From Nilaparvata lugens (lineage: Eukaryota > Arthropoda > Insecta > Hemiptera > Delphacidae), in contig NC_052511.1 of NCBI RefSeq assembly GCF_014356525.2, positions 15,485,942 through 15,549,941 of the forward strand: 64,000 nucleotides of DNA. The letters are read 5' to 3'. Both the position numbers and the translations under genes were made by a program. Positions 45,411 to 59,298 of the stretch are shown piece after piece. How positions within the stretch are numbered: the first letter of the stretch is position 1; each line of letters begins with the position of its first letter. Under the pieces are notes generated by a model. The model was given only the letters and a program-made list of their open reading frames with translations, was not told the origin of the DNA and did no database searches.

Positions 45411-46820
45411 GCGTATAGGTGCAATTTAAGCTGTCCTGAAGGGGATGATGGACCACTGTTGTGGGGGTGGCTCCCAACATAGATATACATCTACACAAAT
45501 ATGAATAGCATGTATATCTCTGATACTGCACTGCATTGTATGTATAATGGGGAGAGGGGAGGGGGAGTTTGGCTGACCCGTGCAATGAGTGGCCTTTGAT
45601 GTATGAAGGGGTTGTCTCTCTCTCACTCTCTCTCTGACAGCTAGCTTCGGATGCTGGGACTGTTCTGCTTCTGGCGTTTGACAGTGAATTAGCCATGTAA
45701 TGAGAACAACAGAATATCGTGGGAGGGGATAAGGGGAGGGGAGGGATGAATGACAGGAGGGTGGGGTGGGGGAATTGGCTGGACAACAACTACTCTCATA
45801 GCTCTCTAGAATCAATACGCTGTCAGACAAGCATCACATCAGCACAAAGGGCTTCGATCTTTGTGCTAGAAATTTCTGATATCTCATACAGTCGTGTTGA
45901 AGTACCGTATTCATTATATCAACTTTCTAGTTCGCTGGGTTTTGATTTAATTTCAAGCTCTATGAACAAATTTTTCATAGAATGGAAATCTCAAACTCGA
46001 ATTCAATTAATCAGAAACCATCCTAAATAATCCAAAATAGCTGAAACTTTACATTATTTTCTCTTAATTTTATTTCGTGTTCAATTCTCTAGTTTTTCGA
46101 AATTTAATTTAAACGTTGACTACGAATACAGCAGTTTCAAGTCTAGAACTTAGCTAAATCCCGAGTTTGGGAAGCGGCCCAAAGATACAGTTATAATAAG
46201 CATAGCATCAGCTGATAAAAAACGAAATGCGTGGCACATGAGTCTGTACTCATTTAATGTGACGCTGCCCATATTCCTATTTTCTCCACCACCCATCCAT
46301 CTAAGTTCTATATTTTAATACAACTTTAATGAGCTCGAACCAAAATGAATCGACGATACAACAATGTCACAGCTCTATTATTACCTATTTTCAAGAATAG
46401 AATTCCAACAATCAATTCAATTCACGTTAGTTGAGAGCAATAATTAAATTTGAAACATGGCAATTGTTGGTACAAGTTGAGATAACAGGGTGAAAAGCAA
46501 TCATGTAGTGGCAGCAACAATTGACTGGCCGTTCATTATTGCATCAGTACATCATGAATACAAACGAGTGACGCGCGACGCGCCTCGACGCGTTTCGATG
46601 AATTCGACATTCGAATAATGGCGATAACCAGAGTGCCAAGCTGAACAATACACAACACATTCGCCATTGCTGGCAAACATTATCTCACTACCTCGCATAT
46701 GTATTGCCATGCAATATTCTATACCATGTGCATAGAGAGCTACCTAGAACAACAATGGGAGTCTCCTATTCACATATGAAACGCATGCGGTGCTGACGTA
46801 AGATAGGGTGCGTTCTGTCG

Positions 46821-47013
46821 GAAAAGCGAGAGAAAGAGGGAGGAAGAGAGAAAGAGAGAAAGTGAGTGAGAGAGGATGACAGAGTGTGAGGAAGTGTGTG
46901 AGAGAGAGTGACAGAGTGAGAGAAAGTGTGTGTGAGAGTGACAGAGTGAGAGAAAGTGTGTGAGAGTGACAGAGTGAGAGAAAGTGTGTGTGAGAGTGAC
47001 AGAGTGAGAGAAA

Positions 47014-47047
<34 letters not shown>

Positions 47048-47160
47048 AAGTGTGTGTGTGAGAGAGAGAGAGACAGAGAGAGAAAGTGTGTGTAAGAGAG
47101 AGGAAGGAAAAGGGGGGAGAGAGGGGAGAGAAGAGAAGGTATAATAGGGAGGAAGGAGAG
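46821..47160. repeat. GA/GTGTGAGAGTGACAGA repeat, purine-rich on the plus strand
   Basis: The unit GTGTGAGAGTGACAGAGTGA with GAGAAA, about 29-33 bp, repeats several times, followed by plain GAGAGA and GGAA runs. The minus-strand frames through it are only Ser/Leu/His low complexity. Confidence 0.9.
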
Positions 47161-48403
47161 ATTTGGTATAGGGTTGATGGAAGGTGCATATTTGAAGGGT
47201 TGTGATGTATTTCGAACTATTATTCGAATGCTGCCCACGCGTTAGGCTATATAAAACAAGCTTTTACGGTGAAAAAAGAAGACCAGTCAAAGAGGGTTAA
47301 GACTGATTTTACATTTGGAAAAATGGACGTTGTTGTAAAGGTCAGTGTCAGTATTATCCAAAAACATACTAATTAGTTAACTCAAGATTTCCCTTTATTG
47401 AATTGGAAAGATACTAGTTGTCCAGAAATATTAAGGGATTGTAGTGGGATGATGATTTTCATCATATTACAATTATCAGATAGTTTATGAACAGAACATT
47501 TTTAAAGATTTTTCATATCTGCAATTATATTATGAGGTATGTTTCTTGCATCTACGTGTGATAATGTATATTATAATGAAGGAAGAACTGGCTTATACAC
47601 GCACGAGATTGAAAATTCACGAATGACGTCTGAACTACCGGACTGATTAACTTGAAATTTTGCATATAGATTCTTTATTTATAGGCCTATTTTCAATTCT
47701 TCAAGTTTTCGATTAGGCCCTTGCGGAGCACTGGTTACCTGCTAGTTGAAAAAAAACTATGAATAGTATATTCGTAATGTTTCGATTATTATCAGACGAA
47801 ATGGAATGAAAGAGGTTGGAAAATCTTATGCACAAATGAGGTGGAAATACGTAAATTAAAATTACAAAATTTCAAGTGATCCCTCAAAAAGGTATCATAC
47901 CGTTTCAAATTAATTAAACAGTAAGTACTTGATGTTGAAACAACTGAAACTTAATTGGAATGAAAAAGGTGGAGCAACACAAACCAGAAATAGAATTTAA
48001 TTTCGCTGATGAACAGCTCTTGATATCGGTGGCTCGGCCAACTCGTGTTTTCCACAGCAACGCTGTATACAAAATGGATTGTTGTCATTTTCAGTGCCAA
48101 CTTTCCAATCAAATACTTCACAATTCGAATCTAGGTTGTTTCTACATAAATAAAGGAGAATAGCATGTAGGACATTCAAAGGAAGAAGTGAAATCAATTC
48201 TACTGAACTGATATTAAACTTCATGAATCCATGATAAAAATCTGTCTGAATCGCTCTCTAAAAAGTATCTCTGAAGTTATTATTCATTCACCGGTTACGG
48301 TTAAGTCTCTTAAAACCCGGTTTTCAAAAACACATTTTTTGATTCCTCGGTCGCTTTCATTATTTCAACATTATTTTATCTTGATATCATTCATCTTTTG
48401 AAT
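47161..48403. other. No gene recognised; one dispersed-repeat end
   Basis: At 47590-47735 the string from ACACGCACGAGATTGAAA to GAGCACTGGTTACCTGCTAGT resembles the end of a dispersed repeat of the ACTAGCCGTCAGG type seen at 60521. Otherwise AT-rich. Confidence 0.4.
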
Positions 48404-48736
48404 TTTAAGCTGGGGTTTCGTTTATGCGTAAATGCCGTTGTCGACCACGACCACGACAGGTAGAGAATCTCAGATTGGGTAGATTTCAATTTGTCTACAT
48501 AACCTAAAAGATTATGTTCAATTATGTTTTAATGGGGCAGGTTGAGCTTATACTTTTAAATGGCAATTTGTTGATATTATTAGAAATGTTCAATTCTTTA
48601 ATAGTAAAGACAAATATAATGAAAAGTAATTTGATCAGCTGTTTTACCACACTTTAAATTTGGATAATATGAATGTCAACAATGCTTGCCGTCGTCGACT
48701 GCGGAAATTTACGCACAAACGAAAATGAACCTTTAG
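48404..48736. mobile_element. About 333-bp MITE with about 40-bp inverted ends
   Basis: The left GGGTTTCGTTTATGCGTAAA with TGCCGTTGTCGAC pairs with the right GTCGTCGACTGCGGAAATTT and ACGCACAAACGAAAATGAACC. The interior is AT-rich without coding. Confidence 0.7.
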
Positions 48737-48833
48737 ATGATATCACAAAGTTGAAAAATGGAGACTCAACATAGCAACATAGTATGAAATAATACTTATT
48801 ATTAGACATTAATTTTATTCCTAATAACTAATA

Positions 48834-48940
48834 CATTGCACACTACATGTGAACTCGATTGATTTTGTGTAGAATGTTCATCATTGCACACTACATGTGA
48901 ACTCGATTAATTTTGTGTAGAAGATTAGAACATTAAAAGC
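48834..48940. repeat. 53-bp tandem duplication
   Basis: CATTGCACACTACATGTGAA, CTCGATTGATTTTGTGTAGAA occurs twice in a row with one substitution (GATTGA to GATTAA). Confidence 0.9.
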
Positions 48941-49142
48941 CATGCAACTGAATACCATTCAATCATCAAGTTCAAAAACTCCATAGAAGCAATGTATTAG
49001 TAATCAGATGAGAATATCTTTACAATGGAGTTATTAAGGTGCGACCAGAACGAGTAATTCACGGTGAAGATCGATGCCACTAAACAATTTTGCAATGATA
49101 AAAACATATGGAGTCATTAATATAGATATAGAAGATATAGGC

Positions 49143-49358
49143 CTACAGAGTGGCCAATAAGTTAGTTGACAACTATTCTGTTGTTACTTTATAGTCATTG
49201 TTTATCGAATAACAATGAATACACTGTCACAAACAACCATCAAACATAACCTCAAACTAAACTGTGGTAAACAAATCTGAACATATGTGGTTTGGTTTGT
49301 AACAACAGCTGATCTTAAAAATTGCTAAGCGTCAACTGACTTATGGGCCACTCTGTAG
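49143..49358. mobile_element. 216-bp MITE with 28-bp inverted ends
   Basis: CTACAGAGTGGCCAATAAGT, TAGTTGAC at the left pairs with GTCAACTGACTTATGGGCCA, CTCTGTAG at the right. TA lies at or just inside both ends. Confidence 0.8.
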
Positions 49359-50648
49359 ATATAGGAAGTAGACAGCGAGCTGGAATCTTCATATTCCCTT
49401 GAGAATCTCAAATCAATATTGTCAACATGTTCCAACAATACTGTACTGTATAAATATGAGTTGGGTAGTATCAATAGCACAACACTATAAATAACTGTGG
49501 TTGAAGCAAAACCAGAAGTACATACTTATATTTGTGTCCAAGACCGACTTCAGGGGTTGAAAATGAGGTGAAAACGATGAAAAGCGTGTGAGGAGTGGGA
49601 GGAAGACGATAAGGAGTACGACATGAGAAGAGAAGGAGAAGGAGGAAGAGAAAAGCAAACCTGCGGTTGACTGATAAGAGAAGCAGCAGACAAGAGTAGA
49701 GAGCTCAACAATGAGTTGAGAGGACGTGCTATCAGACCAGGTGACAACTTCAGTGAAGCAGGGTGGGAGAGAGAAGAATGACAGTGCGGAGGACAAACTA
49801 AAATTATTATGGTACAGAGAAACACTGCAGCATAGAGTTTCCATTAGAACAATAACTACGTGACACATAGAGGAATGACACCGTGCAAAGATAGAATATG
49901 AGAGAATCTGAGAGAATACAATACACTGCAGTGTGAGAGCGAAAATGAGAACACATTGTCTGTGAAACCTTTAATAATATTGAGAGTTTTCACTACAATT
50001 CACTGTGTTTAATAAGGGCTGAAAAGTAGAGGAAAACTGTCTGGTGTCAACACTCTGACATCTCGATAATTCCACTCCGGCCAATTCGTGCTGGCGTTAT
50101 TGAAAGATAACAGCTGGTGCTACTGCTCTAGAGTGTGCTGTCGTTAGGGTTGATGTGACAAGGGATAAACACTGATATTAACAACAATATTAGAGTTGGA
50201 TAGAGTTTCATGGTTTGGTAATAGAAGTTGGTGGGTGGCTAAACTAGTTTATATTGTTGTTTTGATAGAAACCGCATTAGTCCTCTGCTATCATTCATAT
50301 AACTGAAAATGTCACATCCAAGTTTAGATAAGCCGCAATGTTTCATTCGTTCTCTTCCCCTAACACACTTACAAGCTACACACCAGACAATTATTCAATC
50401 AATTTTGGGGCTATTTGTGATGTTTGTGATAAGGTGAGATAAAAAAGCATAGTTGGATTTTTGTGATTAATAGAAGACTTTTTTGTGATTGATCAGCAAG
50501 GTTTCATTCTAGAATTCCAGATAGCAAAGCACCTATCTTTTTAAAGGGTAATCCAATTAGACCAACACTGAATCGCAATAGACATTTGAGAGGCGAAAAA
50601 TTAAGACATAAACATACTATAAATGATGATGATGAAAATAATGATACC
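49359..50648. other. No gene recognised; purine-rich patch
   Basis: 49540-49780 is purine-rich on the plus strand (GAAGGAGAAGGAGGAAGAG), hence pyrimidine-rich in mub sense. Minus-strand frames of 91 and 127 codons there are Ser/Leu/Phe low complexity. Confidence 0.5.
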
Positions 50649-50736
50649 TATATAACAATAATGTCTTGTGTCACTTCGGCTGTTAGTCAAAATTAGCCAA
50701 ATAAGATAAGCTTAGTGCTCATCTTGATTTGGAATA
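50649..50736 (-). repeat. Dispersed repeat fragment, inverted relative to 60422-60514
   Basis: TATATAACAATAATGTCTTG through AAGCTTAGTGCTCATCTTGA to GGAATA is the reverse complement of 60422-60514 with few differences. Confidence 0.85.
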
Positions 50737-53700
50737 AGTCACATGTGAGGGGCATACTGATAAAATTGATTGTGACATATTTCTAGGATTCACGATATCC
50801 AATGTTATAAATAGAAGGAAAAAGAATATTGAAATTCAAAAACCATTCTATCAAATATTAATATTTTCCAAATCAGTCATTCACCCATCTACACCATCAC
50901 GGTAAAACAAAATTCCAATCTGAATCTTAATTATTGTGATTGGGGAAGCAATCAAGATTTGACTGATAACCTAATCATCTCAGGTGCACCATTATTATAA
51001 TAATCAGAACAGCTAGACAGGTGACAGTTAATTTACATCCAACACTATTCTCATCAATATCAGTTTACTGCTGTCTGTGGGTATGGTATGGGAGGGTATG
51101 TGGTCCCAACATTATTCTCTGAGAGCTGCACTTAGGTATACAAACTAACCCCCCCCCTCACTGTATCACTACATCTCAAACACCCCCTATATCTCAAACT
51201 CTCTCAATTAATATCTCTCCCGAACAGCCTACACATACAACGACGTTTCATCGTAATTACATCCAAGACTAACTCATATCACCTATCTAGCTCAACACCC
51301 TCCTCTTTCTCTGTTTAATTAACTATTTATTTAATTAATGATTATTGAAATTATTCAATTTTAATAATATTTGAATAATTTTTGCTGCTGTCTCACTTCA
51401 TATTTTCCTGTATTTCTATTTGGACAAAATTTTCCAAGATAAGAATCAAGTTTCTGCATTACCCACAAACATAATTTATATAATAAACCAAATTATTCGA
51501 GCTTTTCTTGTTACCGCCCAATAATTATTTGACACCTTGTATCAAACAAGGTATTATATAACTGGGCACCCGTCGAAAATCCTTCAGATTTGGCAGGACA
51601 TTCAATTGTTTAAATTGTGAATAAAATTTTGATTTGATTTGTGGGACTAGACTTCTGAGATAGTTTGGTATACTCCGTAGATCAACTTCCGATTAACGTT
51701 TCGTACAAGATTATTAGTATTTTCTATAAAATTGTTCTTTTTGAAATGTCTTGAACTTACTAAAAAATATTATGATTCATGAACGATCTTTAACTTAATA
51801 TGGTTCCTCTTATGACAAACTAAGAGGATTATAATATACGATGATCTACCTCTTCAAAGGAATAATACATATCGGTCGTGATGATTTTATGCGATTCAAT
51901 TTTGAATGAAATCGACTTGATATCGTCAAACCACTAATTAAAATCAATTTGAGATATCAGTTTCGGTTGTTGAATCATTATCAATCTCTAGTAAACGGAA
52001 AGCTCAAATATAGAGCAGCAGAATATGATGGAAGTATGGGTGAAGCCCTACAATTGGCCATTAGCTGCTGTTGACCAATGAAGTTCGAGCTCTACTGCTA
52101 TTGGCCGAGACTAGACACGCCCAAGTGTTCCAAATATGGTCATGAGAACCGAGAACTTTCAAATTTTCACGTTTTCGAACACAGTGTTCAGAGAGATTAA
52201 AAAATGAAATATTTAACAATTCTTCTAGAAGCAATAATGATCTTGTTTATTATTGGTATTATTATTATTATCATGAAACATTCAATTCGAGGTCTTTTAC
52301 TTATAGTTTTTGGGTATCAAATTTGGAATGCAAGACAATATTAAGAATTTATTGGAGCTAACTGAAGTTTCATACAAATTATAAAAGAATCTATGCAAAT
52401 GATCATTGAGATTTTCCACTATTCTGGGTAGGATTGTTTTACTTATATCACTTAGGCCTACTTAATTATAATACTAATACGATATTTTACTTGAACTTAT
52501 CAACTTGTGTACAATTCAATCAAATTAAAAAAGAATATCTATCGATCTCCTTCACATTAACCGACTCATTCCATCTCTCATCCTCTATCTGAACATCTAT
52601 ATCCAACCATCTTTATCGCACCTTCCCTTTCCATCCCTCTCCGCCATGATCTAATCCGAATCGCAGCAGCCTCGGAATGCCTGCCGATCTCCATTAAATT
52701 ACAGCGGCGCAACTGTTTATGATGTTGGTATGCCTGACACCTGCATACCACCTGCCATAACACAGATACCCCACAATACAGGCCAACAGCCATGCATTAT
52801 AAATATGCCACATGACAAACGGATATCCGTCGCTAATTAATTGGAATTTGATCTCGGATTCCGTTTGTGAATCATTGGCATTTCAAATTAAAGATAATAA
52901 TGTGGAATTCATACAGTTTGTTACATTAATTTCATATTCATACGCTGATTCCGCGTGGAATTCATATAAAAATGACGGAATTTGAGCTTAGTCAAATATT
53001 TAATGAGATACCTCATATCATTTGGCCAGTTAAATACAGATCTGCAGTATTTCAAATCACTGTGTATTACGGAGAAATAGATTAAATACAGCAATAATAT
53101 TCTTTAGTTACTGCAAATGTTATTTAGTTACTTCTCTAGTTTTTCTAATTTTCAATAACCAATTATCACAATGAGAATAAATTGATAGGTTCTTATTAAA
53201 CACTATCACGTTACTATATTCAGTCCCTGAATATATTCAGTTCTTGTCCCTGTTCCAAATTCTTGTTCTATCTTGAATCAATCAATCAATAATTTTTTCA
53301 ATTCAACACAAGATATATAAAGGAAATCAGAATACAAATCAGTCACAATGAAAAAAAGTTTCTAATGAAATACAAAAACAGGCTTCATGTTGGGGTGTGC
53401 TGAAAAGAAAAAAAAAGGAAAAATACCTAGCCAACTATGGTTTCTCATGTAATAGGCAGGTAGAGGGTATAAAAGTAAGGGAATAATCCGAATTAGACAT
53501 CTCTAAAATATTATTACAATGAGACATCCTAATTCTTGTAGGAAATCGTATCAAGAAATCGCTGATATAAATATTGGAATATATTTGTACAAGTCGAATA
53601 ATTGAATATGTGATGAATTTCATTTATTACCATTTATTATCCCTTGAACTTCGCTTATGTCTCTGCATTGTATCTATGTTTTACACTAAAAAAATTTGAT

Positions 53701-53940
53701 AAGAATGACTCCGGAACCGTGTAGACTCCAGAGGAAGTAACAATATTATCTTTGTTCTTAGAATAATAAAAATGTTTCACAAAGCTAAAAATGACGGCTA
53801 TGATTTAATGACTTTCCATTTCTAATTATTCCAATACTACCATTGCCCAACATCAACACGCTTGCAGCTACTGAAAGAAGGAGAGAAATTAAAAAAGCAA
53901 AGAGGAGATACTTTTCGGATGAGACTAAAATAAAGAGAGG
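50737..53940. other. No gene recognised; one retroposon tail
   Basis: At 51545-51645 a plus-strand stretch ending TGAATAAAATTTTGATTTGA resembles a retroposon 3' tail. A run of eight C is at about 51151 on the plus strand. Nothing coding is seen. Confidence 0.45.
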
Positions 53941-54960
53941 CGGCGTACGCCTGAGAGGAGGAGGAGGAGGAGGAGGAGCAGGGAGGTCAGAAAAAGAAAC
54001 AGAAAAGAAGGGAGGGATAAATTGTAATGAAAAATGCAAACCAAGCTGACAAAGAGAAGAAGAAGAAGAAAAAAAGGAGAATAAGACAGGGCCGCGGGCT
54101 GATCTAAAATGGGAGAGGGATGACAGGTGGTGAGGAGGGATGGTGAGAGGGGGGAAGGGGAGAGAATGCCTGGCAGTGACTCAAAATAATAGCGATATCA
54201 ACAACAAAACCAACTGCTACTGCTTGTCGCTACTGATTTGCAGCGCATTTACATCGGCTACATGCTAACAAAAATACAAAAGAAACAATGAGACAAAAAA
54301 GTGAAAGGAAGCGAGAAGAGTGAGAGAATTAGAAAGAGTTAGAGAATGAATGATTGGGAAGAAAAAGGATTGAAAGAGAAAGCGAGAAGAGTTAGAGAGA
54401 TAGAGAATGAATGATTGGGAAGAAAAAGGATCGAAAGAGAAAGCGAGAAGAGTTAGAGAAAGAACGATTGGGAAGAAAAAGGACTGGTAGAAAAGGGAGG
54501 AATGAGTTACAAAAGATAAATTAGGCAGAAGGAAATTTGATGGAGGAGAAAGAGAATTGTTGTAAGGGAAAGGAAAAAGAAGAAAGATTATTTTAAAGAA
54601 TGATTAAATTTAAAAAGAAGTGAAGAAGAAAACGGTGGTAATAACTTTGGAGAGGAGGAGAAGGAAGAGCAGAAGGAGGAGGAGGAGGAGTAGGATGAGG
54701 GTGATGATGAGGAGGAGGAGGAGTAGGATGAGGGTGATAATGAGGAGAAGGAGGAGTAGGATGAGGGTGATGATGAGGAGGAGGAGTAGGAGGAGGAATA
54801 GGAGGCGGAGGATGATGAGGAGGAGGAGCAGGAGTAGGAGGAGAAGAAGAAGAATAAAAAGAAGGAAGAGGAGGATGAGGAGGAGAAGGAGAAGAAGGAG
54901 GAGGGAAGGAGAAGAGAAGGAAAAATAATAACAAAGAGGATGTGCTGAAGAAGTAGGAAG
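53941..54960. repeat. Compound purine-rich (GGA/GAA) repeat tract
   Basis: It includes GGAGGAGGAGG runs at 53956-53980, a unit of about 60 bp repeated three times at 54300-54480 (GAATGATTGGGAAGAAAAAG each time), and a unit GAGGAGTAGGATGAGGGTGA repeated at 54700, 54740 and 54780. The minus-strand Ser/Pro-rich and plus-strand Arg-rich frames are by-products of the repeat. Confidence 0.88.
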
Positions 54961-55317
54961 TATGGAGAGAGTAGGTAGGAGATTTTCTCATTTGAAAGTA
55001 AACGTAACGAAGTGATGAGACACACTCTTGCCTCTTGCACAGCAGACAGCCCCAGTAGCGTTTTGGGTTTCTCCTCTACTTGTCATCTACTTTACTTTGC
55101 CAGTTACGTGTGCTGCTTGTACTGTGAACTTTGATCGAGTAAGCGGAACACTAAATAGAATGAGTCACTTTGTTCCATACGAAGAGCAGCCAAGTTTAGG
55201 CTTCAGTTAGGCGTTCAACTTATCACACATTAATTATTAGTTCAATTACTACTCAGAAAAAACAATAATTACGGGCCAAGCCAAGTTATTCACATATAAA
55301 TCCAAGATTTGATTACA

Positions 55318-55496
55318 CAGTAAGGGCCAAGCCACACGTAGCGTTTTTTCATGCGATTTCAGACGAGTCATCAGAGCAGGAAGCTCTCAGACTGACCAAT
55401 GATTGGCCAACCCAATCAGCCAATCGGAGAGCTTCCTATCCTGCCAACTTGTCTGAGAACGCCTGAAAAACTCTTCGTGTGGCTTGACCCTTACTG
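55318..55496. mobile_element. 179-bp fold-back MITE related to 36757-36902
   Basis: CAGTAAGGGCCAAGCCACAC at the left pairs with the right-end CGTGTGGCTTGACCCTTACTG. The interior CCAATCAGCCAATCGGAGAG, CTTCC is shared with the perfect hairpin in the first coding intron. Confidence 0.85.
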
Positions 55497-57999
55497 TGAG
55501 CTCATTTCTTGGATTAAAATGTGAGAAACTTGGGAGAAATGATACCCTACATAAATTCTAAGAACTATTATTTTGAAAGGGAATTAATGTAACTGAAGAA
55601 CGAAGTATTTCATGTTATCTACAATCAAGGTTTTAAAACATTTATGAAAATATGGGTTTCAATGTAGCCTATACAGACAAAATATTCAATTTCCATTACG
55701 GTGCATACAATAATACTGTATAATGAAATAAGTAGTACTATCGAATGAAGGAATAGATTTTTTGAATGAACTACGATCAAATTATTAAATTTACTGAAAT
55801 AAGTCCTATCAAATGGAGAAATTGATTTTTTTAAAAGAAACTGCGATTAAATTGTCATGAAATTTATTAAGATTATAGGACACTTTTCAGTATCAAACAA
55901 TTAAATATTGACGTTTTTATGACGGTGCATAAATTGGAGTGAGTAGTACTTTCACTACCATAGAAATTACCTATTAACGGAAGATCGAAACTGCAAGTCC
56001 TAAATGAAGGAAGGGCTGACAACGAAACAAGGTCAGTAGACGACGATGATACAAAAGGGTGGTTTCAATTCATTGGATGTGCACAGAAGTCTGCGGGTGA
56101 ATTGAGATCGGACAGCTTGAAATGGTAAGACCGGAAGGGGTGGACTGATAAAGAGGGGTTGAAAGCAGAGGAGGAAGGGAGGAATACGGATAAAGAGGAA
56201 GGGTAGCCCTAGAAGAGTTCCGGTCTTTAGGGGGAAGGGACCAGGGACACACATCAATTCGAGAGGCCACGACTAATAACCCTTTCAGGCCGGGCTGAGG
56301 GATGAAAATCACTACTGGGGATATGGCAAAGTGAGGGCAATGAACGTGGGTGGATAAGAGAGAGGGAGAGAGAGCGCGAAAGAGAGAGAGTGAGCGTGAG
56401 AAAGAAGCTGAGAGAGGAGTCATGTTTCAGCGTTTTTGGCTTGTAGGATGAAAAATGAAAATCAAGTTTAACGTCATATCAGAGATCAACCAAAAGGGCA
56501 AGTAAGAAAGAAATAATACAAATAATACTTTTAATACTATATACATTTAATGTAACAATCTAATCTCTAATTTAATCATATTTAATTCGCTCAAAATCCT
56601 GAAGTATTAAAGATATAATATTTGAGAAGGTACGAAAATGCTGAAAAATGATATCGAATTAAGGGAAGTATGGAAATAACAGTTGAAATATAAAAATATA
56701 ACAGTTTTGTTATGTGAAGTCGAAAGAAATGAAGGCTGCACTTTAGTATATGAAATGAACTTACACGCATTTGAAAAGTATTATAACATTATTTATTGAA
56801 ATCATATTCATGAGTTATTAAAATAATCATAAAATCCTGGAATATTGAAGATATAACATTTGAGAAGGTATGAGAAATGATATAGAATCAAGGGATGAAT
56901 GAAACATATTTGATGAGATCAAAATACTGAAGATTGAAGAGAAATTTAGAGAAGGTTTGAGGAAGATGAGAAATTATGTAGAATTAGGAAAAATAGAGAG
57001 CGAACAAGTATGAAGGATTTTACGACACTAGTTCTCATGAAGGGATGACAGCTTGAATTGGCTTTTCCCAGTATCGATGGATCGTCATTAGTCGTGTCAT
57101 CAATTTCAACTACAGCCAATAACTTGGAAAATTGGCTCACTTAGCAGTAGTTAGCACACGACGAGAATGTCCCTGGATAGTCTGTATACCAGAGACTTTT
57201 GCATGATGTGTCGACTATAATATAAAATGTATATTTCAATATGAAATTGATGGACCGTATATTCTTCACCACGCGAGGTGGTGGTAAAACCTAACTACAG
57301 AGAGAGTTAGTAAAAATAGAAACCTAGGCTATGATAATGCAATTAATATTATTCAATCTTGAAATATATGAATTCAGGGCTACTTTCTAGTATTTATAAA
57401 ATATAATTATAGTACCCTTTGTAATTAATAAAATAATAGAATAATAATTTGTATTCTTATTCTATTATTTTATTCATTTCGAAGGGTACTATAATCCCAT
57501 TTTATTAATATTATTCAATTGTAATTTGATATTGTGATTGTGGAATGTAATAAATAAATAAATACTATCCACCACGTGAGGTCGTTTCTAAAACTTAACA
57601 ACAGAGAGTGCCAGCAAAAATGAACCCCAGGCTATAATAATCTAATTCATATTATTCAATTATAATTGAATAAAATTCATGTATTGATCTAACAATTGAC
57701 AATGGGGACAAATTCATCCGCAAATTCACCTAATTTAAACATGCATTAAATCATACTCTAAGGTACAAGAGGAACTATTTGAACTATTAGGTTTCCACTA
57801 AGCAAGGTTTTGGGGTTATTTTTCAAGTTATATTCATGGCAATCTCATTATGGTTCATGTCTCCTCTCAATTCTAAAAAAATATGGAATATTACCTCATT
57901 ATCTTAACAATGCCGCTTGAAACCCCAATTTGGTCAGCGTATCCTTTTAATCTCATAGTTTCGCTTAAAAATCTAATATGAGTTGAAGTGTTCATAACA
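55497..57999. other. No gene recognised; purine-rich patch and a short inverted repeat
   Basis: 56130-56420 is GA-rich, ending in a GAGAGAGAGAGTGAGCGTGAG run. At 57399-57495 TATAGTACCCTTTG and AAATAATAGAATAA are mirrored around a 9-bp centre (ending GAAGGGTACTATAAT). Confidence 0.5.
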
Positions 58000-58166
58000 C
58001 TAAATGACTTTCAAAAAAGCCAAGATTTTGTCACATACTAATCTACCTAGAAAACATTTCGGACAAGTACACACGAGTACACCTGCAATGGCCGAGCTTT
58101 GTTATGAGCCCAGCAGGCCGGCACTAACCCAAGAAAGAAGCACAACGACTCCAGAAAAATAAAACG
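58000..58166. repeat. Left arm of a 160-bp inverted repeat pair
   Basis: CTAAATGACTTTCAAAAAAG through GACAAGTACACACGAGTACA and CCAGAAAAATAAAACG is the reverse complement of 62887-63044, apart from a 9-bp difference near the inner third and scattered mismatches. Confidence 0.88.
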
Positions 58167-59298
58167 TAGCTAGGTAGCAGTGAATAGTGAATTTTTCATG
58201 GCTGATAAATAATGCAAGAGTCTAGCGGAGGAGACAGTGGTGGAATGTCTCGGAAAAGAAAGAAAAGATAAATGAAAAAAGAAAGGGGAAAGTGACCTGT
58301 GACATCCGCTATCCCTTGTAAACGAAAGTAACTACTGGCGTCTACTTTTTTATTTCTCCATCTTCATCCTTTTCTCTGTTTCCACTTTCCCTTATACTTG
58401 CAAAGCAAGGAGTTCTTACATGCATGCAAGATGCCGTGAAAATGACTCCACTCAAGTGACGTAATTTTCTCTAAACACACCTTGGAGGAAAACTACCCGA
58501 CTCTACTACCTAATACTACTACGACTGCTACAACCAACAGTAGTGCAGTAGTGGAGTTCTTTGTCAGTGAAGTCTTCTTTTAGTCATTGTCCATCTGATA
58601 TATTCTCTGCACCCAGTTGAGTTGAGCATATTCTTCCACTACCTTTCAAGTGCAAAGATTCTTCAAGAAGGCAGAAACTCAATACAACAAATATTGATGA
58701 GTGAGAAATAAAAAGATAAAAGATATGTGAAAGCAGATAATTTGAACAGAATATGAGTATTGTTGACCTCCTTGTATTACCATGTAACATACATGCAAAG
58801 TAGAATTTACAAAGAGCAAGGTCTACTTTTTGTCTAGTCTTTTTTATTCTTGACTGTTTCATGCGTAAATAGATTAATGCAGCTTTATTATAATAAAGAT
58901 TTTCATTCAATTTTGATGTTGTTTTTCAAGATATTCCGGAATTTTTGTGTCAATAATATAATTTGTTTTCAACTTCTGGTTATGTAGTGCAACTCTGGTA
59001 TATCAAGTACAATCACATAATTTTAATCAAATTAGAAAAAAGAGCATTTGTAAACTTATTTGCCTTCTACAATTGTGCTAATTTGACTCATAAATGAAAC
59101 TACTGCAAATCATTTGTTAAGTCAAATGGAACTAAATCAATTTTCCAAATCAAAACAAAATTTATTAGAGTAAATTTGGGAATAAAAGAAATTTTGGGCT
59201 AGCGTCTGTCTTCATTTCACTATTGTGTTTCAATGTATTGTTGAATATTCCCAAATATTTCAACTGAGTTGTGGTCGATGTTGTAGAAACGTTCCATG
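58167..59298. other. No gene recognised between the inverted arms (first part)
   Basis: AT-rich DNA. A minus-strand frame of 108 codons at 58584-58910 has no domain I recognise. No transposase-like segment is visible. Confidence 0.45.

Noticed and set aside
45391..45830. Two overlapping minus-strand frames of 132 and 134 codons
   Set aside because: Two long frames on the same strand in a CT-rich stretch point to composition, not coding; no recognisable domain.
46744..47238. Minus-strand frames of 139 and 164 codons, Ser/Leu/His/Thr-rich
   Set aside because: Low complexity created by the GA/GTGTGA repeat; no start context or domain.
54588..55040. Minus-strand Ser/Pro-rich frames and a plus-strand Arg-rich frame
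   Set aside because: Products of the GGA/GAA tract read in different frames.
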